Assembly: GCA_946408145.1 (NCBI GenBank)
Contig: CAMJQX010000108.1
Span: 1-5,783 of the forward strand
DNA length: 5,783 nt
Origin: an uncultured Clostridia bacterium
GTDB lineage: Bacteria > Bacillota_A > Clostridia > Oscillospirales > Oscillospiraceae
Direction: 5' to 3'
This document shows positions 1-5,329 of the stretch, in pieces; position 1 is the stretch's first letter, and each line of letters opens with the position of its first letter. The position numbers and the translations under genes were made by a program. The notes under the pieces were generated by a model. That model had not been told where the DNA came from, ran no database searches, and saw only the letters and a list, made by a program, of their open reading frames with translations.

Positions 1-356
1 TCGCCTCCGTCGGTACGGAACGGCAGCTTCTCGAGGAGGACGACGCGCTCTATGTGACGCGCTTTGACGTGCCGACCGTGACGGATGAGGCGCGCCTGTT
101 CGAGTACCACCGCCGCTATCTGGACGTCTTCGTCTGCGTCGGGGGCTGCGAGCGGGTCGACATCGCGAGACCCGAAGCCCTGGCGCTGCGCGAGCAGCAA
201 GGGGACTACTGGGGCTGCGCGGGAGAGGCGGAGCAGAGCGTCCTCCTGCGCCCGGACAGCTTCCTCGTGCTCTTCCCCGGCGACGCGCACCGACCCGGCA
301 TGGCCCCGGCGCAGCCGGAGGCCGTATCCAGGGTCGTCTTCAAAATTCTTCTTTAA
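1..356 (+). CDS. nanQ: YhcH/YjgK/YiaL (NanQ-type) sialic acid anomerase, 3' part
   Basis: This is the C-terminal 117 residues of a protein cut by the left edge; the open frame begins at base 3 and the GTG at 54 is internal. Family members are about 150 residues long, so only the N-terminus is missing. The fragment has the family's paired signatures: E-x-H-R-R-Y-x-D at visible residues 34-41, then FxVLFPGDAHRPG at 87-99, and a final VVFKI. Glu34, His36 and His96 are the expected metal-binding cupin residues. Known E. coli YhcH/NanQ is a cytosolic enzyme that interconverts N-acetylneuraminate anomers. Related proteins (EbgC, YiaL) act in other sugar pathways, so the family alone does not fix the substrate. 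The lyase gene directly downstream makes the sialic-acid role the best reading. Its TAA overlaps the lyase's ribosome site, so the two are surely co-transcribed. Confidence 0.85.
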   Translation, partial: ASVGTERQLLEEDDALYVTRFDVPTVTDEARLFEYHRRYLDVFVCVGGCERVDIARPEALALREQQGDYWGCAGEAEQSVLLRPDSFLVLFPGDAHRPGMAPAQPEAVSRVVFKILL

Positions 357-366
357 GGAGAAACAG

Positions 367-1275
367 ATGAAAGATTTTAGCAAGTATCAGGGCATTTTTC
401 CCGCCTTCTATGCCTGCTATGACGAGCAGGGCGCCATCTCTCCCGAGCGCGTGCGCGCGCTGACCGAGTACCTGATCGGCAAGGGCGTGACCGGTCTGTA
501 TGTCGGCGGCTCCTCGGGCGAGTGCATCTATCAGTCGGTGGCGGAGCGCAAGCTCCTGCTGGAGAACGTGATGGCCGTCGCGAAGGGGCGCATCGTCATC
601 ATCGCCCATGTGGCCTGCAACAACACCGCCGACAGCATGGAGCTGGCCGCCCACGCCGAGAGCCTGGGCGTGGACGCGATCGCCGCCATTCCGCCCATCT
701 ACTTCCATCTCCCGCCTTACGCCATGGCCAAATACTGGAACGACATCTCCTCCGCCGCGCCGCACACGGACTTCATCATCTACAACATCCCGCAGCTTGC
801 AGGCGTGGCCCTGTCCTCGGGCCTTCTGCGCGAGATGCTGAAGAATCCGAATGTCATCGGCGTGAAGAATTCCTCCATGCCGGTGCAGGACATCGAGATG
901 TGGCGCGACGAGGGCGCGATCGTCTTCAACGGCCCGGACGAGCAGCTCCTCTCCGGTCTGGTCGCGGGCGCCATCGGCGGCATCGGCGGCACCTACGGCG
1001 CCATGCCGGAGCTGTATCTGAAGATCTATGAGCTGGTGCAGAACAATGACATCGCCCGCGCCCGGGAGATCCAGGACGAGTGCTGCCATGTGATCTATCA
1101 GATGTGCTCCTGCAAGGGCAACATGTACGCGGTGATCAAGGGCATCCTGCGCGAAAACGGCGGGCCCGACATCGGCTCCGTCCGCGCGCCGCTCTATGAG
1201 CTGCAGCCGGAGGACGGGGAGATCGTGCGCGCCTGCGCCGCGCGTATCCGCGAGCTGACCGCAAAATATTGCTGA
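367..1275 (+). CDS. nanA: N-acetylneuraminate lyase
   Basis: The product is a 302-residue class I aldolase of the DHDPS/NAL family, the usual length. It is expected to split N-acetylneuraminate into pyruvate and N-acetylmannosamine in the cytosol. The pyruvate-binding GGSSGE motif is at 47-52, the catalytic Tyr at 139 in the lyase-type IIYNIP motif, and the Schiff-base Lys at 167 in GVKNSS. Asp191-Glu192 (NGPDE) correspond to the E. coli NanA pair that holds the sugar's glycerol tail. The E. coli Ser208 partner is Gly208 here. YVGG, IAHV and YNIP favour NAL over dihydrodipicolinate synthase. The ATG at 367 was chosen because AGGAG (356-360) sits six bases upstream. The frame is open further upstream, but that part is a shadow of the nanQ-like gene. 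A cluster of four cysteines (239, 240, 247, 249) is unusual. Another 2-keto-3-deoxy acid substrate remains possible. Confidence 0.9.
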   Translation: MKDFSKYQGIFPAFYACYDEQGAISPERVRALTEYLIGKGVTGLYVGGSSGECIYQSVAERKLLLENVMAVAKGRIVIIAHVACNNTADSMELAAHAESLGVDAIAAIPPIYFHLPPYAMAKYWNDISSAAPHTDFIIYNIPQLAGVALSSGLLREMLKNPNVIGVKNSSMPVQDIEMWRDEGAIVFNGPDEQLLSGLVAGAIGGIGGTYGAMPELYLKIYELVQNNDIARAREIQDECCHVIYQMCSCKGNMYAVIKGILRENGGPDIGSVRAPLYELQPEDGEIVRACAARIRELTAKYC

Positions 1276-1291
1276 AAAGATCGAAAAACAG

Positions 1292-1323
1292 AAAACACAC
1301 GGGTTTACGCCCGTGTGTTTTTT
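1292..1323 (+). terminator. Rho-independent terminator after nanA
   Basis: A perfect 12-bp stem (1292-1303 pairs with 1310-1321) closes a six-base loop TTTACG. It ends in a run of six T at 1318-1323, partly shared with the stem. It starts 17 bases after the lyase stop codon, so it ends the sialic-acid operon. Confidence 0.93.
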
Positions 1324-1333
1324 ATGTTATACT
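1304..1333 (+). promoter_or_regulatory. Extended -10 sigma-A promoter for the PfkB kinase gene
   Basis: TATACT at 1328-1333 is preceded by TG at 1325-1326 with one base between, an exact extended -10 arrangement (TGnTATAnT). The best -35 candidate, TTTACG at 1304-1309 (four of six to TTGACA, 18-base spacer), is the loop of the preceding terminator. The predicted transcription start is near 1340, giving a leader of roughly 27 bases. The -10 is well supported; the -35 is weak, as is common with extended -10 promoters. Confidence 0.65.
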
Positions 1334-1354
1334 CTCATACATAAACAGAGAAAT

Positions 1355-1360
1355 GGGGTG
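1355..1360 (+). promoter_or_regulatory. Ribosome binding site deciding the kinase start
   Basis: GGGGTG, one mismatch from GAGGTG, lies six bases before the ATG at 1367. The same frame is open back to a GTG at 1313, but that lies inside the terminator and upstream of the predicted transcription start, so 1367 is the start. Confidence 0.7.
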
Positions 1361-1366
1361 CCGTCT

Positions 1367-2296
1367 ATGCCGATCGTGGTCGTGGGAAACGTGTTTGTGG
1401 ACATCAAGGGTTTTCCCGAGAGCAAGTATATCCCCTCGGGGCGCAATTCCGGCTGGGTGGAGTTCGTGCACGGCGGCGTCGGCCGCAACGTGGCGGAGGA
1501 CATCGCCAACATCGAACTGCGTCCGCGCTTTGTGAGCATGGTGGACGATACCGCACAGGGCGAGGATGTGATCCGCAAGCTCAGGCACCACAAGGTGGAC
1601 ACGCGCTTCGTCGCCCAGGTGCCGGACGGCATGGGCATCTGGCTCGCCATCCACGACGGCGAGGGCGACATTGCCTCCTCCATCTCCAAGCGCCCGAACA
1701 TGGAGGCTATGGTGGAGCTCCTCGAGCAGCGCGGGGACGAGATCTTTGCCGACGCGGACAGCGTGGTCGTCGAGATCGACATGGACAAGGAGGTCATCAA
1801 GCAGGTCTTCCGCTTCGCCCGGAAATACAACAAGCGGATCTACGCGCTGGTGGCCAACATGTCCATCGCCACCCAGCGGCGGGATTTCCTGCAGTCGGTC
1901 GACTGCTTCGTGTGCAACGTGCAGGAGGCGGGCATCCTCTTCGCCGCGGAGTTCGAGGATTTGACACCGGAGGAGATGAGCCGGGAGCTTTTCGAGCGCA
2001 TCAGCAGCGCGCAGATCCCCGCCATGGTGGTCACCATGGGCAGCCGCGGCGCGGTCTTCGCCTCGCTGGACGGGCAGTGCGGCGTGTGCCCCGCCCAGAC
2101 CGTGCATGTGCGCGACACCGCCGGCGCCGGGGACGCCTTTTTTGCCGGTGTCGCCATCGGCCTGACCTACGGCAAGGATCTGATGAGCTCCTGCGAGATC
2201 GGCTCGCGGCTGGCCTCCTCGGTCATCATGGTATCGGAGAACACCTGCCCGCGCTTCCTGCCGGAGGAGCTGGGCCTGGACGTCACTGTGGAATAG
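1367..2296 (+). CDS. PfkB-family carbohydrate/nucleoside kinase, pseudouridine kinase-like
   Basis: The product is a 309-residue ribokinase-fold kinase, full length for the family. The N-terminus reads VVVGNVFVDIKG, followed by the PfkB first signature GGVGRN at 36-41 (Asn41). The N-x-x-E magnesium/phosphate motif is at 184-187, the TMGSRG nucleotide loop at 223-228, and the second signature DTAGAGDAFFAG at 250-261, with Asp256 as catalytic base. The NSGWVEFVHGGVGRN stretch resembles E. coli PsuK (NPGKIKFTPGGVGRN), so pseudouridine kinase is the closest guess by memory; ribokinase-type sugar kinases are the alternative. It follows the nan genes but has its own promoter and a terminator on each side, so it is probably a single-gene unit. 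Bacterial N-acetylmannosamine kinases (NanK) are normally ROK proteins, so a role in the sialic pathway is not shown. The protein is predicted to be cytosolic; no signal peptide or membrane segment is seen. Confidence 0.88.
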   Translation: MPIVVVGNVFVDIKGFPESKYIPSGRNSGWVEFVHGGVGRNVAEDIANIELRPRFVSMVDDTAQGEDVIRKLRHHKVDTRFVAQVPDGMGIWLAIHDGEGDIASSISKRPNMEAMVELLEQRGDEIFADADSVVVEIDMDKEVIKQVFRFARKYNKRIYALVANMSIATQRRDFLQSVDCFVCNVQEAGILFAAEFEDLTPEEMSRELFERISSAQIPAMVVTMGSRGAVFASLDGQCGVCPAQTVHVRDTAGAGDAFFAGVAIGLTYGKDLMSSCEIGSRLASSVIMVSENTCPRFLPEELGLDVTVE

Positions 2297-2356
2297 GTTG
2301 CGGAAAACGGGACGGCCCCCGGACGTCCCGCGCGAAACAGGGGCCGACAACACATA

Positions 2357-2403
2357 AAAATGTGGGCGAATACGCGATCCATGCGCGTATTCGCCCACAT
2401 TTT
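2357..2403. terminator. Bidirectional terminator between convergent genes
   Basis: A perfect 20-bp inverted repeat (2357-2376 with 2384-2403) surrounds a seven-base loop. The arms end in A4 and T4, and the - strand reading has five T. It lies 60 bases after the kinase stop and 40 bases beyond the leftward amylase stop, so it can end both transcripts. The + strand U tract is short, so termination rightward may be less efficient. No gene is seen between 2297 and 2443. Confidence 0.85.
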
Positions 2404-2443
2404 GCAGTTTGCCTGCGGTGCCTCCTGAAAACTGAAAGCTGCC

Positions 2444-4126
2444 TCAGGGGATCAGCACGGCGCTGGTCTGGGAGCCGAGGCGCAGCACGCCGTCGGCGAG
2501 GCTCGCCTCCTCGACCCCGATGAAGTCGCCGAGCTGCGTGAAGTCCCCAAGCCCGAGCTCGGCCAGATCCAGCTTCGCGCTGCTGAGCGTCGTGTTGTGC
2601 AGCACGCAGACGCGCTGACCGTCCCAGTCGGCGATGAAGCCGCCGAGCTTGCTGTCGGGCACGATGACCGGCGTGTACTCGCCGCGGGCGATGGCCGGAT
2701 AGGCCGCGCGGATCGACAGCAGCTTCTTGTAGTAGCTGTAGAGGCTGTACTCATTGGCCTTCTGGTCGGCGACCGTGTCCGGGATCTGCTTGGCGGGATC
2801 GTAGGTCGTGCCGAAGGGATCCTGAATGCCGTCCCCGTCGCCCCAGAGCATGGCCAGACGGCGGTTGGCGTCGCTGTTGGAGCCGCCGCGCGAGCCGCGC
2901 AGGCCAAGCTCCTCGCCGTAGTAGATGAAGGGCGAGCCGCTGGAGAGGATATAGAGGTTCGCCGCCATCTTCATGGCGCCGCTCGCGACGGTCAGGTAGC
3001 CGGAGGCGCGGTCGGTGTCGTGGTTGGCGATGAAGGGGACGATCATGGCGTCTTCCCGGATGGCGTGGATGCGGTCGAGATAGGCGTCCACATAGCTCAC
3101 ATAGGCGCCGACATTGCCCTTCTGCGCCGTGGCCGCGATGAGGCCGTTGGTCTGCGAGGTCGTGAAGTCAAAGCAGTTGACGGCGCTGTAGTACACGTCG
3201 GTCACGCCGTCCGCGTCCCAGACCTCCGCCACGGTGTAGATGTCGGGCTTGAGCGCGCGCAGCTCCGCCAGATACCAGTCCCAGAACGCGCCGCTGCGCC
3301 CGTTGTCGCCGAGGTAGATGTACTTGGCGGCGTCGAAGCGGAAGCCGTCCACGCCCATGTCCAGATAGAAGCGGGCGATGTTCAGCATCTCCTGCCGCAC
3401 GGCCTCGCTGTCGAAGTTGAACTCCGGCATGTGCTCGCTGAAGTTGCACTCGTAGTAGTCCTTCGTGCTGCCGATCTGCTTGTAGCCCGCGGGCACGCCC
3501 TTGCCGTCGGCGGACTGCACGAAGCTGTAGAAGTCGTAGTACGCGTTCTCGTCGTTGCCGGTGATGTGGGCGAGGCGGAACTTTTCAAACCACTCGTTCT
3601 GGTCTCCGCTGTGGTTGATGGGCAGGTCGAGGATCAGCTTCACGCCCCGCTCATGGCAGAGCTCGATGAGCTCCCGCAGGTCCTCCAGTGTGCCGAACTG
3701 GTCGTCCACGCGGTAGTAATCCGTCACGTCGTATTTGTGATAGGTCGGGGACTCGAAGATCGGCGTGAGCCAGAGACCCTCGACGCCGAGGCTCAGGCCG
3801 GAGGCCGGGTCGCCGTCGTTGAGGTAGTCCATGCGGTTGATGATCCCGCGCAGATCGCCCACGCCGTCCCCGTCCGAGTCGGAGAAGGAGCCGGTGAAGA
3901 TCTCGTAAAAGACGCGGTAGTTGTCGTCAGGCGTGTCGAAGCTGCGGCCGGAGGTATCCAGATACAGCTCGCCTCCTTCGGAGAGGAGCAGAGAGCCGTC
4001 CGCGCCGGAGACGAGATAGCCCAGCTCGTCCGCCAGGACAGCCTCCGCCGAGGCGGGAAGCCCCGCGGCGCCGAGCAGCAGCGCGCAGATCAGCACAAGG
4101 GAAAGAAGCATGGTGAGTTTACGCAT
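2444..4126 (-). CDS. Secreted GH13 alpha-amylase
   Basis: This is a 560-residue glycoside hydrolase family 13 enzyme expected to cut alpha-1,4-glucans outside the cell. Residues 1-28 form a signal peptide (MRK, hydrophobic LLSLVLICALLLG, cleavage near ASA-EA). The barrel starts at YEIFTGSF, followed by a DSDGDGVGDL calcium-type loop at 83-92. The GH13 regions are all present: I DLPINH at 167-172; II GFRFDAAK at 261-268, nucleophile Asp265; III EVWD, acid/base Glu301; IV NHD at 368-370, Asp370. Tyr269 replaces the usual region II His. After about residue 480 a short beta domain closes the protein, with no starch-binding module or cell-wall anchor. The start at 4126 is set by GGAGGG six bases upstream. 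The frame stays open far upstream, but that extension would have no signal peptide at its front and would cross the promoter. Oligo-1,6-glucosidase or neopullulanase activity cannot be excluded. Confidence 0.93.
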   Translation of the reverse strand: MRKLTMLLSLVLICALLLGAAGLPASAEAVLADELGYLVSGADGSLLLSEGGELYLDTSGRSFDTPDDNYRVFYEIFTGSFSDSDGDGVGDLRGIINRMDYLNDGDPASGLSLGVEGLWLTPIFESPTYHKYDVTDYYRVDDQFGTLEDLRELIELCHERGVKLILDLPINHSGDQNEWFEKFRLAHITGNDENAYYDFYSFVQSADGKGVPAGYKQIGSTKDYYECNFSEHMPEFNFDSEAVRQEMLNIARFYLDMGVDGFRFDAAKYIYLGDNGRSGAFWDWYLAELRALKPDIYTVAEVWDADGVTDVYYSAVNCFDFTTSQTNGLIAATAQKGNVGAYVSYVDAYLDRIHAIREDAMIVPFIANHDTDRASGYLTVASGAMKMAANLYILSSGSPFIYYGEELGLRGSRGGSNSDANRRLAMLWGDGDGIQDPFGTTYDPAKQIPDTVADQKANEYSLYSYYKKLLSIRAAYPAIARGEYTPVIVPDSKLGGFIADWDGQRVCVLHNTTLSSAKLDLAELGLGDFTQLGDFIGVEEASLADGVLRLGSQTSAVLIP

Positions 4127-4132
4127 ATTGAT

Positions 4133-4138
4133 CCCTCC
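4133..4138 (-). promoter_or_regulatory. Ribosome binding site deciding the amylase start
   Basis: On the - strand GGAGGG lies six bases before the ATG at 4126-4124. It selects the start that puts a signal peptide at the N-terminus, rather than any of the upstream in-frame starts. Confidence 0.88.
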
Positions 4139-4150
4139 ATTCTGTTTAAA

Positions 4151-4179
4151 ATTGTAAACGCGGGAAAGAAACTTGTCAA
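4151..4179 (-). promoter_or_regulatory. Sigma-A promoter of the amylase gene
   Basis: On the - strand the -35 is TTGACA (4179-4174), identical to consensus. After a 17-base spacer comes TACAAT (4156-4151), five of six to consensus. Transcription should start near 4144, giving a leader of about 18 bases that holds the ribosome site. The -35 overlaps that of the opposite promoter by five bases. Confidence 0.88.
4153..4166. promoter_or_regulatory. Possible CcpA (cre-like) site over the amylase promoter
   Basis: TGTAAACGCGGGAA matches 11 of 14 positions of the Bacillus cre consensus TGWAANCGNTNWCA. The left half and central CG are intact, but the right half is poor. It overlaps the -10 end and spacer of the amylase promoter, where cre sites of amylase genes are known to act. 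Catabolite repression is an inference, and the match could be chance. Confidence 0.3.
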
Positions 4180-4201
4180 GAAAAGAACGGAGCGCTATAA
4201 T
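4173..4201 (+). promoter_or_regulatory. Sigma-A promoter of the rightward membrane-protein operon
   Basis: TTGTCA (4173-4178, five of six) is followed by a 17-base spacer and TATAAT (4196-4201, identical to consensus). The predicted start is at about 4207-4209, which coincides with the ATG at 4208, so the mRNA should be leaderless or nearly so. It shares bases 4174-4178 with the amylase -35. Confidence 0.85.
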
Positions 4202-4207
4202 GGTCAC

Positions 4208-4693
4208 ATGGAAAACATGACGCCTTTGTACGGCCCGGAGGATATCCGCGCCCTGGAGAGAAAAGTGAAGACCTCGCGCCTGCTGTGCTGGCTGCTGGGC
4301 CTTGGGGCCCTGGCTGCCTGCGTGAGCTGCTGCGCGCTGACAAACAGCGGGAACGCCGAAAAGATGGAGCTCGCCTGCGTCGTCACCTGGACGCTCGCGG
4401 GCTGGATCGTGCTGTACCTGCGCCGCTTTGTGACGGTCGAGACGAAGCATGAGCTGCAGCATGCCGCGATGCTCAACGCGGGCGAGCCCGAGACGCTGCG
4501 CGGCCGCGTCACGGTGACGAAGGAGCGCCTGCGCATCATCCACAGCATCCGCATCACGATCGTGCAGCTCGAAAACGCGGAGGGCGTGCACCGCCTCAAG
4601 GTCTGCCGCTCGCGGGAAAAGAAGCTCAAAGCCGCCGGGGACGAGCTGACGCTCTATCTGGTCAACGGCTATATCGCGGGGTATTCGGTATGA
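4208..4693 (+). CDS. Small membrane protein of unknown function, two transmembrane segments
   Basis: I do not recognise this 161-residue protein. A charged N-terminus of about 24 residues is followed by hydrophobic segments at roughly 25-44 and 54-71. They are joined by a short loop (TNSGNAEKME) and followed by Arg72-Arg73. The positive-inside rule places both ends in the cytosol with the loop outside. Residues 95-161 look like a small beta-rich cytosolic domain (RGRVTVTKERLRI, ITIVQLENAEGVHRLKV, ELTLYLVNGYIAGY). Cys38, Cys41 and Cys42 lie near the outer end of the first segment. LAAC at 35-38 resembles a lipobox, but the second membrane segment argues against a lipoprotein. ATG 4208 is the first possible start after the promoter; ATG 4217, three codons on, is an alternative. 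There is no proper ribosome site for either. Its stop overlaps the next start as ATGA, so the two proteins are probably made together. Confidence 0.8.
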   Translation: MENMTPLYGPEDIRALERKVKTSRLLCWLLGLGALAACVSCCALTNSGNAEKMELACVVTWTLAGWIVLYLRRFVTVETKHELQHAAMLNAGEPETLRGRVTVTKERLRIIHSIRITIVQLENAEGVHRLKVCRSREKKLKAAGDELTLYLVNGYIAGYSV

Positions 4694-5232
4694 GAGTGCT
4701 GAGAAACATCCTGTCGCAGCTGCATGTGTACATCGTGTGGCTGATCCTGTCGGCGGTGCTGTGGGGCTTTGTGTTCAACATCGTGACCGACGCCCCGGCG
4801 GCAAAGAAGCTGGTGCTCTTCGCCGAGGTGGAGAGCTGCCGCGACCGGGAGCTCTCCGCCGAGCTCGAAAAGCACAGGCCGGCGGGCATACGCCTCGTGC
4901 AGGCGCACAGCTTCGACTATGCCATGTTCGACGAGCAGGGGCTGCTGAGCGCCGATTTCTACATCGTCCCGGCCGCGAGCGTGGAGAGCTACCGCGACTC
5001 CTTCCGTGCGCTGGATCCGGCGAAAATCTCCGCGGAGGGCCTCACACTGCTGGAGCTGGACGGGCAGCCCTGCGGCATCCTCGTCTGGGACGGGGAGAAG
5101 GGCAGCGCCGCCTCGTATCTCGACTACGGAGAAGGAGAATACTATCTCTTCCTCGGCGCGAATTCCCTGCATGCCGGGGAGCGGGACGACGCGGCCTACG
5201 AGCTGCTGGGAGAGCTGCTGCGGCTGCCATAG
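4690..5232 (+). CDS. Membrane-anchored extracytoplasmic protein of unknown function
   Basis: The product has 180 residues and I recognise no named family. A short basic N-terminus (Arg2, Arg5) leads into one hydrophobic segment at about 11-32 without an obvious cleavage site. It is therefore probably an uncleaved anchor with the remaining 145 or so residues outside the cell. That part alternates strands and helices: KKLVLFAEVES, then a helix, GIRLVQAHSFDYAMFDE, SADFYIVPAASVESYRD, a GLTLLELDGQPCGILVWD strand pair, and a final EYYLFLGANSL before a C-terminal helix. The pattern of a beta strand, then an AD-x-YIV strand followed by a Tyr-rich helix faintly recalls one lobe of a solute-binding protein, but this is only an impression. 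It starts inside the stop codon of the upstream gene (ATGA at 4690-4693), indicating translational coupling. There is no terminator behind it, so transcripts may run into the galactanase gene. Confidence 0.8.
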   Translation: MRVLRNILSQLHVYIVWLILSAVLWGFVFNIVTDAPAAKKLVLFAEVESCRDRELSAELEKHRPAGIRLVQAHSFDYAMFDEQGLLSADFYIVPAASVESYRDSFRALDPAKISAEGLTLLELDGQPCGILVWDGEKGSAASYLDYGEGEYYLFLGANSLHAGERDDAAYELLGELLRLP

Positions 5233-5240
5233 TTCTATTT

Positions 5241-5267
5241 GTGGGGGCGGTTCACGAACGGCCCGCC
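5241..5267 (+). repeat. REP-like palindromic unit, left copy
   Basis: This 27-base unit matches the reverse complement of the unit at 5283-5309 in 21 positions. It folds around GTTCACGAAC, flanked by GGGC and GCCC with one mismatch. There is no T run after it, so it is not a typical terminator. Confidence 0.7.
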
Positions 5268-5282
5268 TGAAAGAAGTACGGC

Positions 5283-5309
5283 GGCGGGCGATTCATGAAT
5301 CGCCCCTAT
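5283..5309 (-). repeat. REP-like palindromic unit, right copy
   Basis: This is the inverted partner of the unit at 5241-5267, separated from it by 15 bases. It contains a perfect 20-bp palindrome at 5286-5305 (GGGCGATTCATGAATCGCCC). The facing ends, GCCCGCC (5261-5267) and GGCGGGC (5283-5289), are also complementary, so the pair can form one long stem or two short ones. It ends 20 bases before the galactanase start. Confidence 0.75.
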
Positions 5310-5329
5310 CTATGTTTCGGGAGGATCCA

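Noticed and set aside
85..366. N-terminal extension of the lyase through the nanQ-like gene
   Set aside because: The extension is Ser/Ala/Arg-rich frame-shadow. The ATG at 367 gives the exact family length and has AGGAG in place.
2308..2346. Two mutually exclusive small hairpins after the kinase stop (2308-2314/2324-2330 and 2313-2319/2340-2346)
   Set aside because: Stems of seven bp are expected by chance in such GC-rich sequence, there is no T run, and the strong terminator lies just downstream. No switch logic is evident after the last gene.
1322..2398. 358-residue open frame on the - strand opposite the PfkB gene
   Set aside because: It is low-complexity His/Asp/Val-rich antisense shadow, crosses the bidirectional terminator and has no family motif.
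4310..4321. LAAC lipobox suggesting a lipoprotein
   Set aside because: The segment follows a long charged N-terminus and is followed by another membrane segment, so a two-pass membrane protein fits better.
4127..4591. N-terminal extension of the amylase by 155 residues
   Set aside because: It would bury the signal peptide, cross the consensus promoter and overlap the opposite gene. ATG 4126 has a strong ribosome site.
2597..4693. 698-residue open frame on the + strand opposite the amylase gene
   Set aside because: It is antisense to a clear GH13 gene and its sequence is the Val/Ala/His/Asp-rich kind produced by reading GC-rich codons backwards. Only its last 161 residues, after the promoter, are a real gene.
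4737..5270. 177-residue + strand frame overlapping the second membrane protein
   Set aside because: It is Arg/Gly/Ala-rich out-of-frame translation with no start signal. The frame from 4690 has the coupling overlap and a membrane segment.
5233..5329. Separate promoter for the galactanase
   Set aside because: TATGTT at 5311-5316 is a poor -10 with no -35 at the proper distance, so no promoter was called.
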